Shown here piece by piece: positions 6,605-13,669 of a stretch of 14,769 bases of DNA (position 1 is its first letter; each line of letters starts with the position of its first letter). Source of the DNA: JBBITW01 sp037440525 (GTDB lineage: Bacteria > Desulfobacterota > BSN033 > UBA1163); contig JBBITW010000089.1 of NCBI GenBank assembly GCA_037440525.1, positions 1 to 14,769 on the forward strand, given 5' to 3'. The notes below the pieces were generated by a model, which saw only the letters and a program-made list of their open reading frames with translations, was not told the DNA's origin and did not search any database. Made by a program: the position numbers and the translations under genes.

Positions 6605-6806
6605 GTCATTGCGAGCACCCCGCACTTGATGCGGGGGTGCGTCGCAATTTTATAGATTGAGATCTCTGAAAAAGTATTAAAACCGATTTTTTGGACTGGG
6701 GAGGTGGGGTGGAGAGGTCCGCATTCGAAGGGTTTGGAACCCTACCTCCCCATTCATTCCAGGACTTTTTCAGAGCTCTAAGATTCCTCTCTCCGCTCGA
6801 AATGAC
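6605..6806. repeat. composite inverted repeat with GTCATTGCGAGC / GCTCGAAATGAC ends
   Basis: GTCATTGCGAGC (6605-6616) and GCTCGAAATGAC (6795-6806) are inverted ends with one mismatch. They resemble the dispersed TCATTGCGAG repeats seen in many anaerobe genomes (general knowledge, not checked). A strong hairpin lies inside the left end: ATTGCGA (6608-6614) pairs with TCGCAAT (6642-6648), and GCACCCCGCA (6615-6624) pairs with TGCGGGGGTGC (6630-6640) with one bulged G. Repeat copy C fills most of the interior, as if inserted into this older repeat. There is no ORF. Confidence 0.6.
6664..6775 (-). mobile_element. MITE-like repeat element, copy C, internally deleted
   Basis: A 112-bp element bounded by perfect 12-base inverted ends, CTCTGAAAAAGT (6664-6675) and ACTTTTTCAGAG (6764-6775). 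Its left part, through GACTGGGGAGGTGGGGTGGA, matches the reverse complement of the right arm of copies A and B. From GTCCGCATTCGAAGGGTTTGG onward it matches the reverse complement of their left arm. It therefore lies in the opposite orientation and lacks about 100 bp of the centre. No clean direct repeat flanks it. It is non-coding and probably a derived, palindromic remnant or a minimal active form. Confidence 0.75.
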
Positions 6807-6888
6807 AATCTTAAATCACTCAATTTAGGAAAATATAAATTTTCATGTTAAAATAGCTTATTTAATAAAATAATCAGGGGGTGAATAA

Positions 6889-7761
6889 ATGCACTCATTC
6901 GAATATCAAAAAGTCTACAGTCTGAAAGAGGCTTCAAATATTGCCTCTACATTGAAGGGAGAAACAGCTTTTATGGCAGGAGGAACAGACCTGTTAGTAC
7001 AGATAAAAGAGGGGGAAAAAAGACCAAGGTATGTAATCGATCTTAAGGAGATTCATGAAATGAATGGAATTAAAATATCTGATGATCATCTCTCAATTGG
7101 TGCCCTCACCTCTATAAGAACATTAGAAAAATCCCCGTTGATATTGGAAAAGATCCCTTTGCTCTCCCAGGCCGCTTCAAAACTTGGTTCTGTTCAGATA
7201 AGAAACAGGGCAACTATAGGAGGCAATATAGCCAATGCATCTCCCTCTGCTGAAATGGCCCCTTCTCTTCTTACACTTGACACAAAGGTAGCAATCTTTG
7301 GAAATAATGGGAGTAGTGTTATCAAACTCGATGACTTCTTCCGCTCTCCAGGCGAAACCATTCTTAAAGAGGGTGATATAGTGACCCATTTCTTAATACC
7401 AATAACATCTAAAAGAAGAGGCTCTATCTATTATAAGCTCTCAGCACGCAATGCAATGGATCTGGCATTTGTTGGAGTGGCAGTTTTACTGGAACTGGAT
7501 GAAGAGGATAAGATTTGTAAGGCCCGTATCGCACTTGGTGCGGTTGCTCCTAAACCAATAAGAGCCATCTCTGCAGAAAATTTACTGGAAGGAGCTCCAC
7601 TTGATCCTTTGAAGGCAAGGGAATCCTCTGAACTCGCAGCCCAATCCTCAAATCCGATCTCAGACATCAGGGCCACTGCCGAATATCGGAAGGAGATGGT
7701 GAAGGAGCTCTCTTACCGGGGTATTATTTCTGCCTACGCTATTGCAATGAGTCAAAAATAA
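6889..7761 (+). CDS. FAD-binding (medium) subunit of a molybdenum hydroxylase
   Basis: The 290-residue protein belongs to the FAD-binding subunits of the xanthine dehydrogenase / CO dehydrogenase (CoxM-type) family. The two FAD pyrophosphate-binding motifs are present: AGGTD at 30-34 and TIGGN at 109-113, the latter followed by IANASPSAEMAP. The C-terminal domain (about 170-285) matches the CODH-flavoprotein C-terminal fold, with the typical KLSARNAMDLAFVGVAV stretch. It would pass electrons from the [2Fe-2S] clusters of the partner encoded next, through FAD to an acceptor such as NAD+ or a quinone; the acceptor is unknown. The length is normal for the family. A GGGGGTG purine stretch precedes the ATG. 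The gap to the partner gene is 59 bases, so they are probably co-transcribed. Confidence 0.93.
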   Translation: MHSFEYQKVYSLKEASNIASTLKGETAFMAGGTDLLVQIKEGEKRPRYVIDLKEIHEMNGIKISDDHLSIGALTSIRTLEKSPLILEKIPLLSQAASKLGSVQIRNRATIGGNIANASPSAEMAPSLLTLDTKVAIFGNNGSSVIKLDDFFRSPGETILKEGDIVTHFLIPITSKRRGSIYYKLSARNAMDLAFVGVAVLLELDEEDKICKARIALGAVAPKPIRAISAENLLEGAPLDPLKARESSELAAQSSNPISDIRATAEYRKEMVKELSYRGIISAYAIAMSQK

Positions 7762-7820
7762 GATTCATATAAATAAGATGAAATAATATTCAAATATCAT
7801 TTTTATTGGAGGGAAGTGCG

Positions 7821-10586
7821 ATGAAAATTCCTGTTGAGTTCAGGATCAACGGAGAAATTGTGAAAATGGATGTGGATCAAAACAAGACACTTCTTGACTT
7901 TTTGCGGAATGATATGGGCCTTACAGGTACAAAGAAGGGGTGTGACAGGGGTGATTGTGGTGCATGCACTGTGCTCATGGATGGAAAACCAGTAAACTCC
8001 TGTCTTATTCTCGTCTCCGAGGTTACAGGTAAGGATATTACAACCATTGAGGGTCTAAGTAAGAATGGAAAACTCCATCCGCTTCAGCAAGCCTTTATAG
8101 ATTATAATGCTTTGCAGTGTGGATTCTGCACACCGGGTATGATTCTCACAGCATTGGCACTTTTGAATGAAAATCCAAATCCTACAGAGGATGAGATTCG
8201 AAAGTATCTTGAGGGGAATCTCTGTCGATGCACAGGTTATACCAAAATCGTCAGGGCCATAAGGGAAACTGCTCAAATTCTTCAAAAAGAATTCTCAAGA
8301 TTAGAACACCATGAAATTAAAAGATTAGAAGCGAAGGAAAAGGTTTCGGGAAACGCCCTATTCACTGGCGATATTAAAAGATCGGGAATGCTCATCGGGA
8401 AGATACTTCGAAGCAAGATACCTCATGCCCGGATAAAAAGTATAAATACCGAAAAGGCACTCTCACTGCCAGGGGTCTTAGCTGTGATCACTTCCAATGA
8501 TTTCCCTGATATAAGAATAGGTTTTATGATACAGGATGAGGTTGTTCTGGCAAAGGATAAAATACGCTATATTGGTGAACCTGTGGCAGCAGTGGCTGCA
8601 GTTGATCTTGAGACAGCAGAGCAAGCCCTGGATCTTATAGAAATTGAGGTTGATGAGCTTCCTCCAATCTTTACATTTTCCCAAAGCATAGATCCAGATG
8701 CACCACTTATTCATGAAGATTTCATACAATACTCCTCCAGGGTTCCTATTAAACGTGATGGGAATATCTGTCTTCACACAAAAATAGTAAAGGGAGATGT
8801 AAAGAAAGGATTTGAAGAGAGTGACGAAATCTTTGAGGATACATATACAATGCCAGTGGTTCATCAGGCTCCTATTGAACCAAAGGCTGTCATGGCCGAA
8901 GTGGATCACTATGGGAGACTTCATGTATGGTGTGGTACTGCACGTCCATTTCATGTCCGATCAGCGCTTTCTGAGATATTAGGACTTCCTATGTCACAGA
9001 TACAGGTTACTGGCACACGAATAGGGGGTGGTTTTGGAGGCAAGGGAGAGATCTCATTTGAACCAATTGTTGCTATGCTTGCATTAAAGACAAAAAGGCC
9101 TGTCAAGATTGAAATCAACCGAGAGGAGGATTTCATCTCAGGAACACCACGTCATTCAATGGAGATATATATAAAGACAGGGGTAAAGAGGGATGGAACT
9201 ATCCTTGCAAGAGAGGCAAAATTAAAAGTGGATACAGGAGCCTATGCCTATTTCGGACCAAACACAACTTCTAATGCAGTTTTTCTCGTCTCAGGTCCTT
9301 ATAATATTCCAAATCTCTCAATTGAAGGCATCTGCTTTTATACAAACAAGATCTCATGTGGTCCTTGCAGGGGACCAGGGGCACCTCAAGCACATTTTGC
9401 AGGAGAAACACAGTTAGATAGGATTGCCCGCCATCTGGGCATCGATCCCATTGAATTACGGATAAAGAACGCCTTAAAGGCCAATGATCAAACCCCCACA
9501 GGACAGGTACTTCGTGAGGGGGGTTATAAGGAAGCACTTTTAAAGCTAAAGGAATCTATCAAGAAAAATCTAAATCCTCCCTTTTGGGCCGATGATCAGA
9601 AGGCCTTTGGTATTGGTGTGGCAGGTGGTTTCTGGGGAATCCCTGGTTTTGGCTCAAGTGCAACAGTGAAGGTAAACGAGGATGGGACAGTAATCCTTTC
9701 TATTGGTTCAGTCGACATAGGAACTGGGTCTGATACTGCAATGGCTATAATTGTCTCTGAAGAATTAGGAATCCCCCTTGAAAATATTAGAGTGATAAGT
9801 GGTGATACGGATATCTGTCCTTTTGATTTCGGGGCTGTTGGGAGTCGAACAACTCAGGCAATGGGTGTGGCTGTTCATAAAGCAGTGGAAGGGGTAAAGG
9901 AGCAACTTCTATCGTTTGCAGAAAATCATCTCGAGGCACCAAAAGATATTCTTAGGTTTGGAAATGGAAAAATCTATGTCCATGAAAGTCCAGAAAAGGC
10001 CATATCGATTGCAAGGGCTGCACATCTATTAACATTACTAAACGGTGGCCCTGTTGTTGCAACTGGCACCAATACCGCACCAAACCCACCTTTTAATCCC
10101 TCTTTTGTAGAAGGCCTTATTATGCCAAGCAGACCATTTTTTGCCTTCGGTGCTCAGGCTGCGCTGGTTCAGGTGGATAAGTATACAGGGAAGGCGGATG
10201 TATTAAAAATTGTTGCCTCCCACAACGTTGGCAAGGCAATCTTTAGAGAAGGCATTGAAGGTCAGATTCATGGAGGGGTTGCAATGGGAATAGGATATGC
10301 CTTAAGTGAAGAGGCAATCTTTTCAAATGGAAGGATACTAAACACCTCCTTTCTCGATTATCGCCTGCCAACGATGATGGACATATCGGAAATCATTCCT
10401 CTGATAGTCGAAAATGATGATCCAAAAATTCCTGATGGTATAAGGGGAATTGGTGAACCCTCTACAATTCCAACTGCTGCGGCTGTGGCAAATGCAATAT
10501 ATGATGCTGTAGGGGTCAGAATAAATGATCTACCCTTAACACCTGAAAAGGTCTTTTGGGCTCTGAAAAAAAAGAAGGCCTTTTAA
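7821..10586 (+). CDS. fused [2Fe-2S] and molybdopterin-binding subunit, xanthine dehydrogenase / aldehyde oxidoreductase family
   Basis: A 921-residue fusion. Residues 1-80 form a plant-type [2Fe-2S] domain (C41, C46, C49, C61). Residues 85-160 form the helical [2Fe-2S] domain (C100, C103, C135, C137). From about 165 the molybdenum-cofactor region begins (IKRLEAKEKVSGNALFTGDI), with GGGFGGKGE from 402, PCRGPGAPQ from 515 and the probable catalytic glutamate E879 in GIGEPSTIP. The order and length match the Desulfovibrio gigas aldehyde oxidoreductase (MOP, about 907 residues), but a separate FAD subunit lies upstream here. The CoxL active-site motif AYRCSFR was not seen, so classical CO dehydrogenase is unlikely. 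The substrate (aldehyde, purine or N-heterocycle) cannot be assigned. The ATG at 7821 is chosen because GGAGGG lies 7 bases upstream; a TTG at 7806 is less likely. It converges on hemL with a 4-base overlap. Confidence 0.92.
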   Translation: MKIPVEFRINGEIVKMDVDQNKTLLDFLRNDMGLTGTKKGCDRGDCGACTVLMDGKPVNSCLILVSEVTGKDITTIEGLSKNGKLHPLQQAFIDYNALQCGFCTPGMILTALALLNENPNPTEDEIRKYLEGNLCRCTGYTKIVRAIRETAQILQKEFSRLEHHEIKRLEAKEKVSGNALFTGDIKRSGMLIGKILRSKIPHARIKSINTEKALSLPGVLAVITSNDFPDIRIGFMIQDEVVLAKDKIRYIGEPVAAVAAVDLETAEQALDLIEIEVDELPPIFTFSQSIDPDAPLIHEDFIQYSSRVPIKRDGNICLHTKIVKGDVKKGFEESDEIFEDTYTMPVVHQAPIEPKAVMAEVDHYGRLHVWCGTARPFHVRSALSEILGLPMSQIQVTGTRIGGGFGGKGEISFEPIVAMLALKTKRPVKIEINREEDFISGTPRHSMEIYIKTGVKRDGTILAREAKLKVDTGAYAYFGPNTTSNAVFLVSGPYNIPNLSIEGICFYTNKISCGPCRGPGAPQAHFAGETQLDRIARHLGIDPIELRIKNALKANDQTPTGQVLREGGYKEALLKLKESIKKNLNPPFWADDQKAFGIGVAGGFWGIPGFGSSATVKVNEDGTVILSIGSVDIGTGSDTAMAIIVSEELGIPLENIRVISGDTDICPFDFGAVGSRTTQAMGVAVHKAVEGVKEQLLSFAENHLEAPKDILRFGNGKIYVHESPEKAISIARAAHLLTLLNGGPVVATGTNTAPNPPFNPSFVEGLIMPSRPFFAFGAQAALVQVDKYTGKADVLKIVASHNVGKAIFREGIEGQIHGGVAMGIGYALSEEAIFSNGRILNTSFLDYRLPTMMDISEIIPLIVENDDPKIPDGIRGIGEPSTIPTAAAVANAIYDAVGVRINDLPLTPEKVFWALKKKKAF

Positions 10587-11866
10587 ATCTTTCTAAAGGC
10601 AACCTCACATGCCTCAATGGTTCGATCCAAATCTCTCTGAGAATGGGCTGTGGAGATGAACCAGGCCTCGAATTGGGAGGGTGGAAGATAAATACCATTA
10701 TCTAACATTTCAATAAAAAATTGTGCAAACCGCTTCGTATTACTCATCTTGGCGTTGGAATAATTCCACACAGGTCCTTCTGTAAAAAATATGGTTAGCA
10801 TCCCGGTAATTCGATTAATCGATACAGGTATCCCATGGGTTTCAGCACATTCAGAAATACTCTCTGCAAGATATTCTGTCTTATTTTTCAGATCATCATA
10901 TATCTTCTTTGATCTCAAAATTTCCAATGTCTTGATTCCTGCTGCCATTGCCAGGGGATTACCTGAAAGCGTCCCTGCCTGATAAACCCCTCCAGTTGGG
11001 GATACCTTCTCCATAATCCTTCCCTTCCCTCCATATGCGCCTACCGGAAGTCCTCCCCCAATGATCTTGCCAAGGCAGGTTATATCAGCCTTAATCCCAT
11101 AAAGCTCCTGAGCACCTCCATAAGCAACACGAAATCCAGTAATGACCTCGTCAAAGATAAGCAGTATTCCCTGCTCATCACATATCCTTCGCAGTCCCTC
11201 TAAAAATTCCTTCTTTGGAAGCACAACTCCCATATTTCCTGCAATCGGTTCCACAATGATACATGCAATCTGCTCAGGATACTGCTTGATAAGTATCTTT
11301 AATGCATCGATATCATTGTATGGGGCAATCAAAGTATGACGGGCTAAATCAACTGGAACGCCAAGACTATCTGGCATACCAAATGTTATGGCCCCTGAAC
11401 CTGCCTTAACGAGTAGGCTATCTCCATGTCCATGATAACACCCTTCGAACTTTATTATTTTATCCCTGCCTGTATATCCCCTCGCCAGCCTTATAGCACT
11501 CATTACAGCTTCTGTTCCAGAATTCACCATTCTTACCAATTCAATAGATGGAAATGCCTTCTTCACCTTCGATGCAAGTTCAATCTCCAGAGGGGTTGGA
11601 GCACCAAAACTTGTTCCCTTTAGAGAAACCCTTTTTATCTCTGAAATGATCTTCGGGTGTGCGTGTCCGAGAATCATTGGTCCCCAGGAGCCAACATAGT
11701 CAATATATTCATTTCCATCGACATCAAAAATCTTTGATCCCTTGGCGCTCTCAATGAAAATGGGTGAAATTCCAATCGCCTTGAAGGCCCTAACAGGACT
11801 GTTCACTCCACCAGGAATCAACCCCATTGCCCTGCTATAAAGAGCAATCGATCTTTTAATATTCAT
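10583..11866 (-). CDS. hemL: glutamate-1-semialdehyde 2,1-aminomutase
   Basis: This 427-residue PLP enzyme converts glutamate-1-semialdehyde to 5-aminolevulinate in the C5 route to haem, sirohaem and other tetrapyrroles. It has the class-III aminotransferase features expected of HemL: PGGVNSPVRAF near the N-terminus, MVNSGTEA (PLP phosphate site), FEGCYHGHGD, the FDEV motif, and the Schiff-base lysine K267 in CLGKIIGGGLPVGAYGG. Length and N-terminus are typical. AAGGAG lies about 6 bases before the ATG on the minus strand, so the start is clear. No other haem-biosynthesis gene lies next to it. It converges with the molybdenum hydroxylase gene, with overlapping stop codons and no clear terminator between them. 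The identification is firm. Confidence 0.96.
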   Translation of the reverse strand: MNIKRSIALYSRAMGLIPGGVNSPVRAFKAIGISPIFIESAKGSKIFDVDGNEYIDYVGSWGPMILGHAHPKIISEIKRVSLKGTSFGAPTPLEIELASKVKKAFPSIELVRMVNSGTEAVMSAIRLARGYTGRDKIIKFEGCYHGHGDSLLVKAGSGAITFGMPDSLGVPVDLARHTLIAPYNDIDALKILIKQYPEQIACIIVEPIAGNMGVVLPKKEFLEGLRRICDEQGILLIFDEVITGFRVAYGGAQELYGIKADITCLGKIIGGGLPVGAYGGKGRIMEKVSPTGGVYQAGTLSGNPLAMAAGIKTLEILRSKKIYDDLKNKTEYLAESISECAETHGIPVSINRITGMLTIFFTEGPVWNYSNAKMSNTKRFAQFFIEMLDNGIYLPPSQFEAWFISTAHSQRDLDRTIEACEVAFRKI

Positions 11867-12447
11867 CTAAGCTCCTTAACCTATTATTTCGATCAATATT
11901 TCAATCTATCCCTAAAATAAAAGAATAAATATTTCAAGAGCTCCAAAGACAAAGGTTCTTTCTAAGCTTAATTTAGGGATAAAATTTTTTGGTTCTTCTC
12001 CAATTTAGTTGCTAAAAAGGATTCTCCGACAGAATCGGATCCGCCTCTGGAGGAAAAGACTTTATTAGTGCCTTAAGAATTCTTTTAACTTCTCATAATC
12101 TCTATTTTTGTAAATATCTAAACATGCTTTTATATGATCTTTACTAAATTTTTAATTCTTTGTAATTCTTAAGCATTTCCCTTGAATCCTTGACCCCTTG
12201 AATCCTTTAGATTTCGTAAACTTTTTTGGAGATGATCCAATTTTCTTAAATATCCATTCACGAATATATATTCCCTATGACCTTTTAATATTTTCAATCT
12301 AATGTAATCCCTTGTTAGATTAAAAATTAGTAATTTATATCCCCTAAATATTGCCTTTATCTTCTGAATCAATTAAAATTTATAATGTTTTTTCATTTAT
12401 CCAAATTGATTCAAATTTATTAAAATCTTCTTCAAGGAGGATAAGCT
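11867..12447. other. 581-bp AT-rich intergenic region between divergent hemL and ilvC
   Basis: This gap must hold the promoters of both genes. TATCCCTAAA (11907-11916) is the exact reverse complement of TTTAGGGATA (11972-11981), followed by a T run on the plus strand. GATTCT-CCGAC-AGAATC (12020-12036) is a perfect 6-base hairpin, next to an imperfect one (12040-12054). A 13-base tandem repeat lies at 12179-12207. TATAAT at 12381-12386 could be a -10 box for ilvC, but I see no fitting -35. No convincing gene, T-box or leader peptide was recognised. A 67-codon minus-strand frame at 12169-12372 starts with TTG, lacks a ribosome site and is not called. Confidence 0.5.
12179..12207 (+). repeat. 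13-bp tandem repeat, two units
   Basis: CCCTTGAATCCTT occurs at 12179-12191 and again at 12195-12207, a 16-base period. It lies in the hemL-ilvC gap and has no clear function. Confidence 0.6.
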
Positions 12448-13506
12448 ATGGCTATCATGTACTTCGGGGGTGTGGAAGAAAGGGTTGTAACACGTGAAGA
12501 GTTTCCCCTTTCAAGGGCACAAGAAGTCTTAAGGGACGAAACTGTAGCTGTGCTCGGGTATGGTGTTCAGGGCCCGGGGCAGAGTCTCAATATGCGTGAC
12601 AACGGGATAAGGGTCATAATAGGTCAGCGTGAGAAGAGCTCATCATGGGATAAGGCCATTGAAGATGGATGGGTCCCTGGTATCACTCTATTCCCGCTGG
12701 AGGAGGCTGCAAAAAGAGGAACAATAATCCAGTATCTTCTCTCCGATGCAGGCCAAAAGGAATTCTGGCCCAAACTCAAACCACATCTTACAGAAGGAAA
12801 GACCCTTTTCTTCTCTCATGGTTTCTCAATAACATACAGACATCTAACAGGAGTTATTCCTCCAGAAAATATTGATGTCGTAATGGTTGCTCCAAAAGGG
12901 TCAGGCCTTTCTGTCCGAAGAAATTTTCTTGAAGGGAGTGGAATCAATAGTAGTTTTGCCATATTTCAGGATTATACAGGAAGGGCAGAAGAGAAGACAC
13001 TTGCCCTCGGTATAGCCATTGGTTCAGGATACCTGTTTTATACAACCTTTGATAAAGAGGTTTATAGTGATTTAACAGGAGAGAGAGGTGTTCTGATGGG
13101 AGCTATTGCTGGAATCATGGAGGCTCAGTATAATGAATTGAGAAAACATGGACATAGCCCGAGCGAAGCCTTCAATGAAACAGTAGAAGAGTTTACACAG
13201 AGTTTGATTAAACTCGTTGCAGAAAATGGTATGGATTGGCTCTATGCCAATTGCAGCACCACTGCCCAGCGGGGGGCATTGGACTGGAAAGGAAGGTTTC
13301 GGGATGCTGTTTCACCCCTGTTTTCAGAGCTTTATGAGAGGGTTATCGATGGAACTGAAGCCAGGATTGTTCTTGAAAAAAATAGTCAACCCGATTATCG
13401 GGAAAGGCTGAATGAAGAACTTAGAGAGATGGGTAATTCCGAAATGTGGCAGGCTGGTAAGAAGGTAAGGGAACTCCGTCCGGAGAACTGGAAAAGAGAG
13501 GCTTGA
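12448..13506 (+). CDS. ilvC: ketol-acid reductoisomerase
   Basis: The 352-residue enzyme performs the NADPH- and Mg-dependent rearrangement and reduction of 2-acetolactate (or acetohydroxybutyrate) in valine, leucine and isoleucine synthesis. The Rossmann motif is GYGVQGPGQ (G37, G39, G42), followed by IIGQREKSSSW, where Arg/Lys/Ser suit NADPH. DLTGERGVLMGAI and ETVEEFTQSL form part of the metal site and knotted helical domain. The sequence, including FGGVEERVVTREEFPL at the start and SEMWQAGKKVRELRPEN at the end, resembles the branch I know from Bacteroidetes and differs from the usual short proteobacterial form. AAGGAGG lies 7 bases before the ATG, a strong site. No ilvB, ilvN, ilvD or leuA is next to it, so it stands alone. 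The function is secure. Confidence 0.95.
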   Translation: MAIMYFGGVEERVVTREEFPLSRAQEVLRDETVAVLGYGVQGPGQSLNMRDNGIRVIIGQREKSSSWDKAIEDGWVPGITLFPLEEAAKRGTIIQYLLSDAGQKEFWPKLKPHLTEGKTLFFSHGFSITYRHLTGVIPPENIDVVMVAPKGSGLSVRRNFLEGSGINSSFAIFQDYTGRAEEKTLALGIAIGSGYLFYTTFDKEVYSDLTGERGVLMGAIAGIMEAQYNELRKHGHSPSEAFNETVEEFTQSLIKLVAENGMDWLYANCSTTAQRGALDWKGRFRDAVSPLFSELYERVIDGTEARIVLEKNSQPDYRERLNEELREMGNSEMWQAGKKVRELRPENWKREA

Positions 13507-13514
13507 TTGTAAAA

Positions 13515-13526
13515 TCTTCTTAAGAA
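13515..13526. repeat. 12-bp perfect palindrome after ilvC
   Basis: CTTCTTAAGAAG is self-complementary and lies a few bases after the ilvC stop. It lacks a following T run, so it is not a standard intrinsic terminator. The rest of the 163-base gap to the next gene shows no clear promoter or terminator; a TATAAT at 13632-13637 has no fitting -35 box. Confidence 0.3.
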
Positions 13527-13669
13527 GTTTGAAAAAGGATATTGATTACGAATGGACTAAAAATTATAAAGGAAAAAAATCATCTCCTGAATTGAGAGAT
13601 TCTCACGAAAGGCCCCTTTTTTAAAAACTAATATAATACCCTCAATTCTATTTAACAAGTGGAATTGCT

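Noticed and set aside
3562..6775. The three similar repeats as a CRISPR array
   Set aside because: The units are about 110-220 bp, lie over 900 bp apart with genes between them, and have inverted ends and direct flanking duplications; no short regular repeat-spacer pattern exists.
8478..8954. 158-codon minus-strand frame inside the molybdenum subunit gene
   Set aside because: It lies wholly within a strongly conserved coding region on the other strand and is rich in Cys, His and Trp, as expected of an antisense shadow.
10560..10600. Bidirectional terminator between the Mo subunit gene and hemL
   Set aside because: Only AAGGCCTT is self-complementary here; there is no stem of useful length followed by a T run on either strand.
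12169..12372. 67-codon minus-strand frame in the hemL-ilvC gap
   Set aside because: It begins with TTG, has no Shine-Dalgarno sequence, contains the tandem repeat in its 3' part, and its product (rich in Lys, Leu, Ile and Arg) matches no family I know.
13595..13640. Promoter or terminator before the ABC protein gene
   Set aside because: The TATAAT at 13632-13637 has no -35 box at 16-18 bases, and the AAAGG/CCTTTT stem before the T run leaves only a two-base loop.
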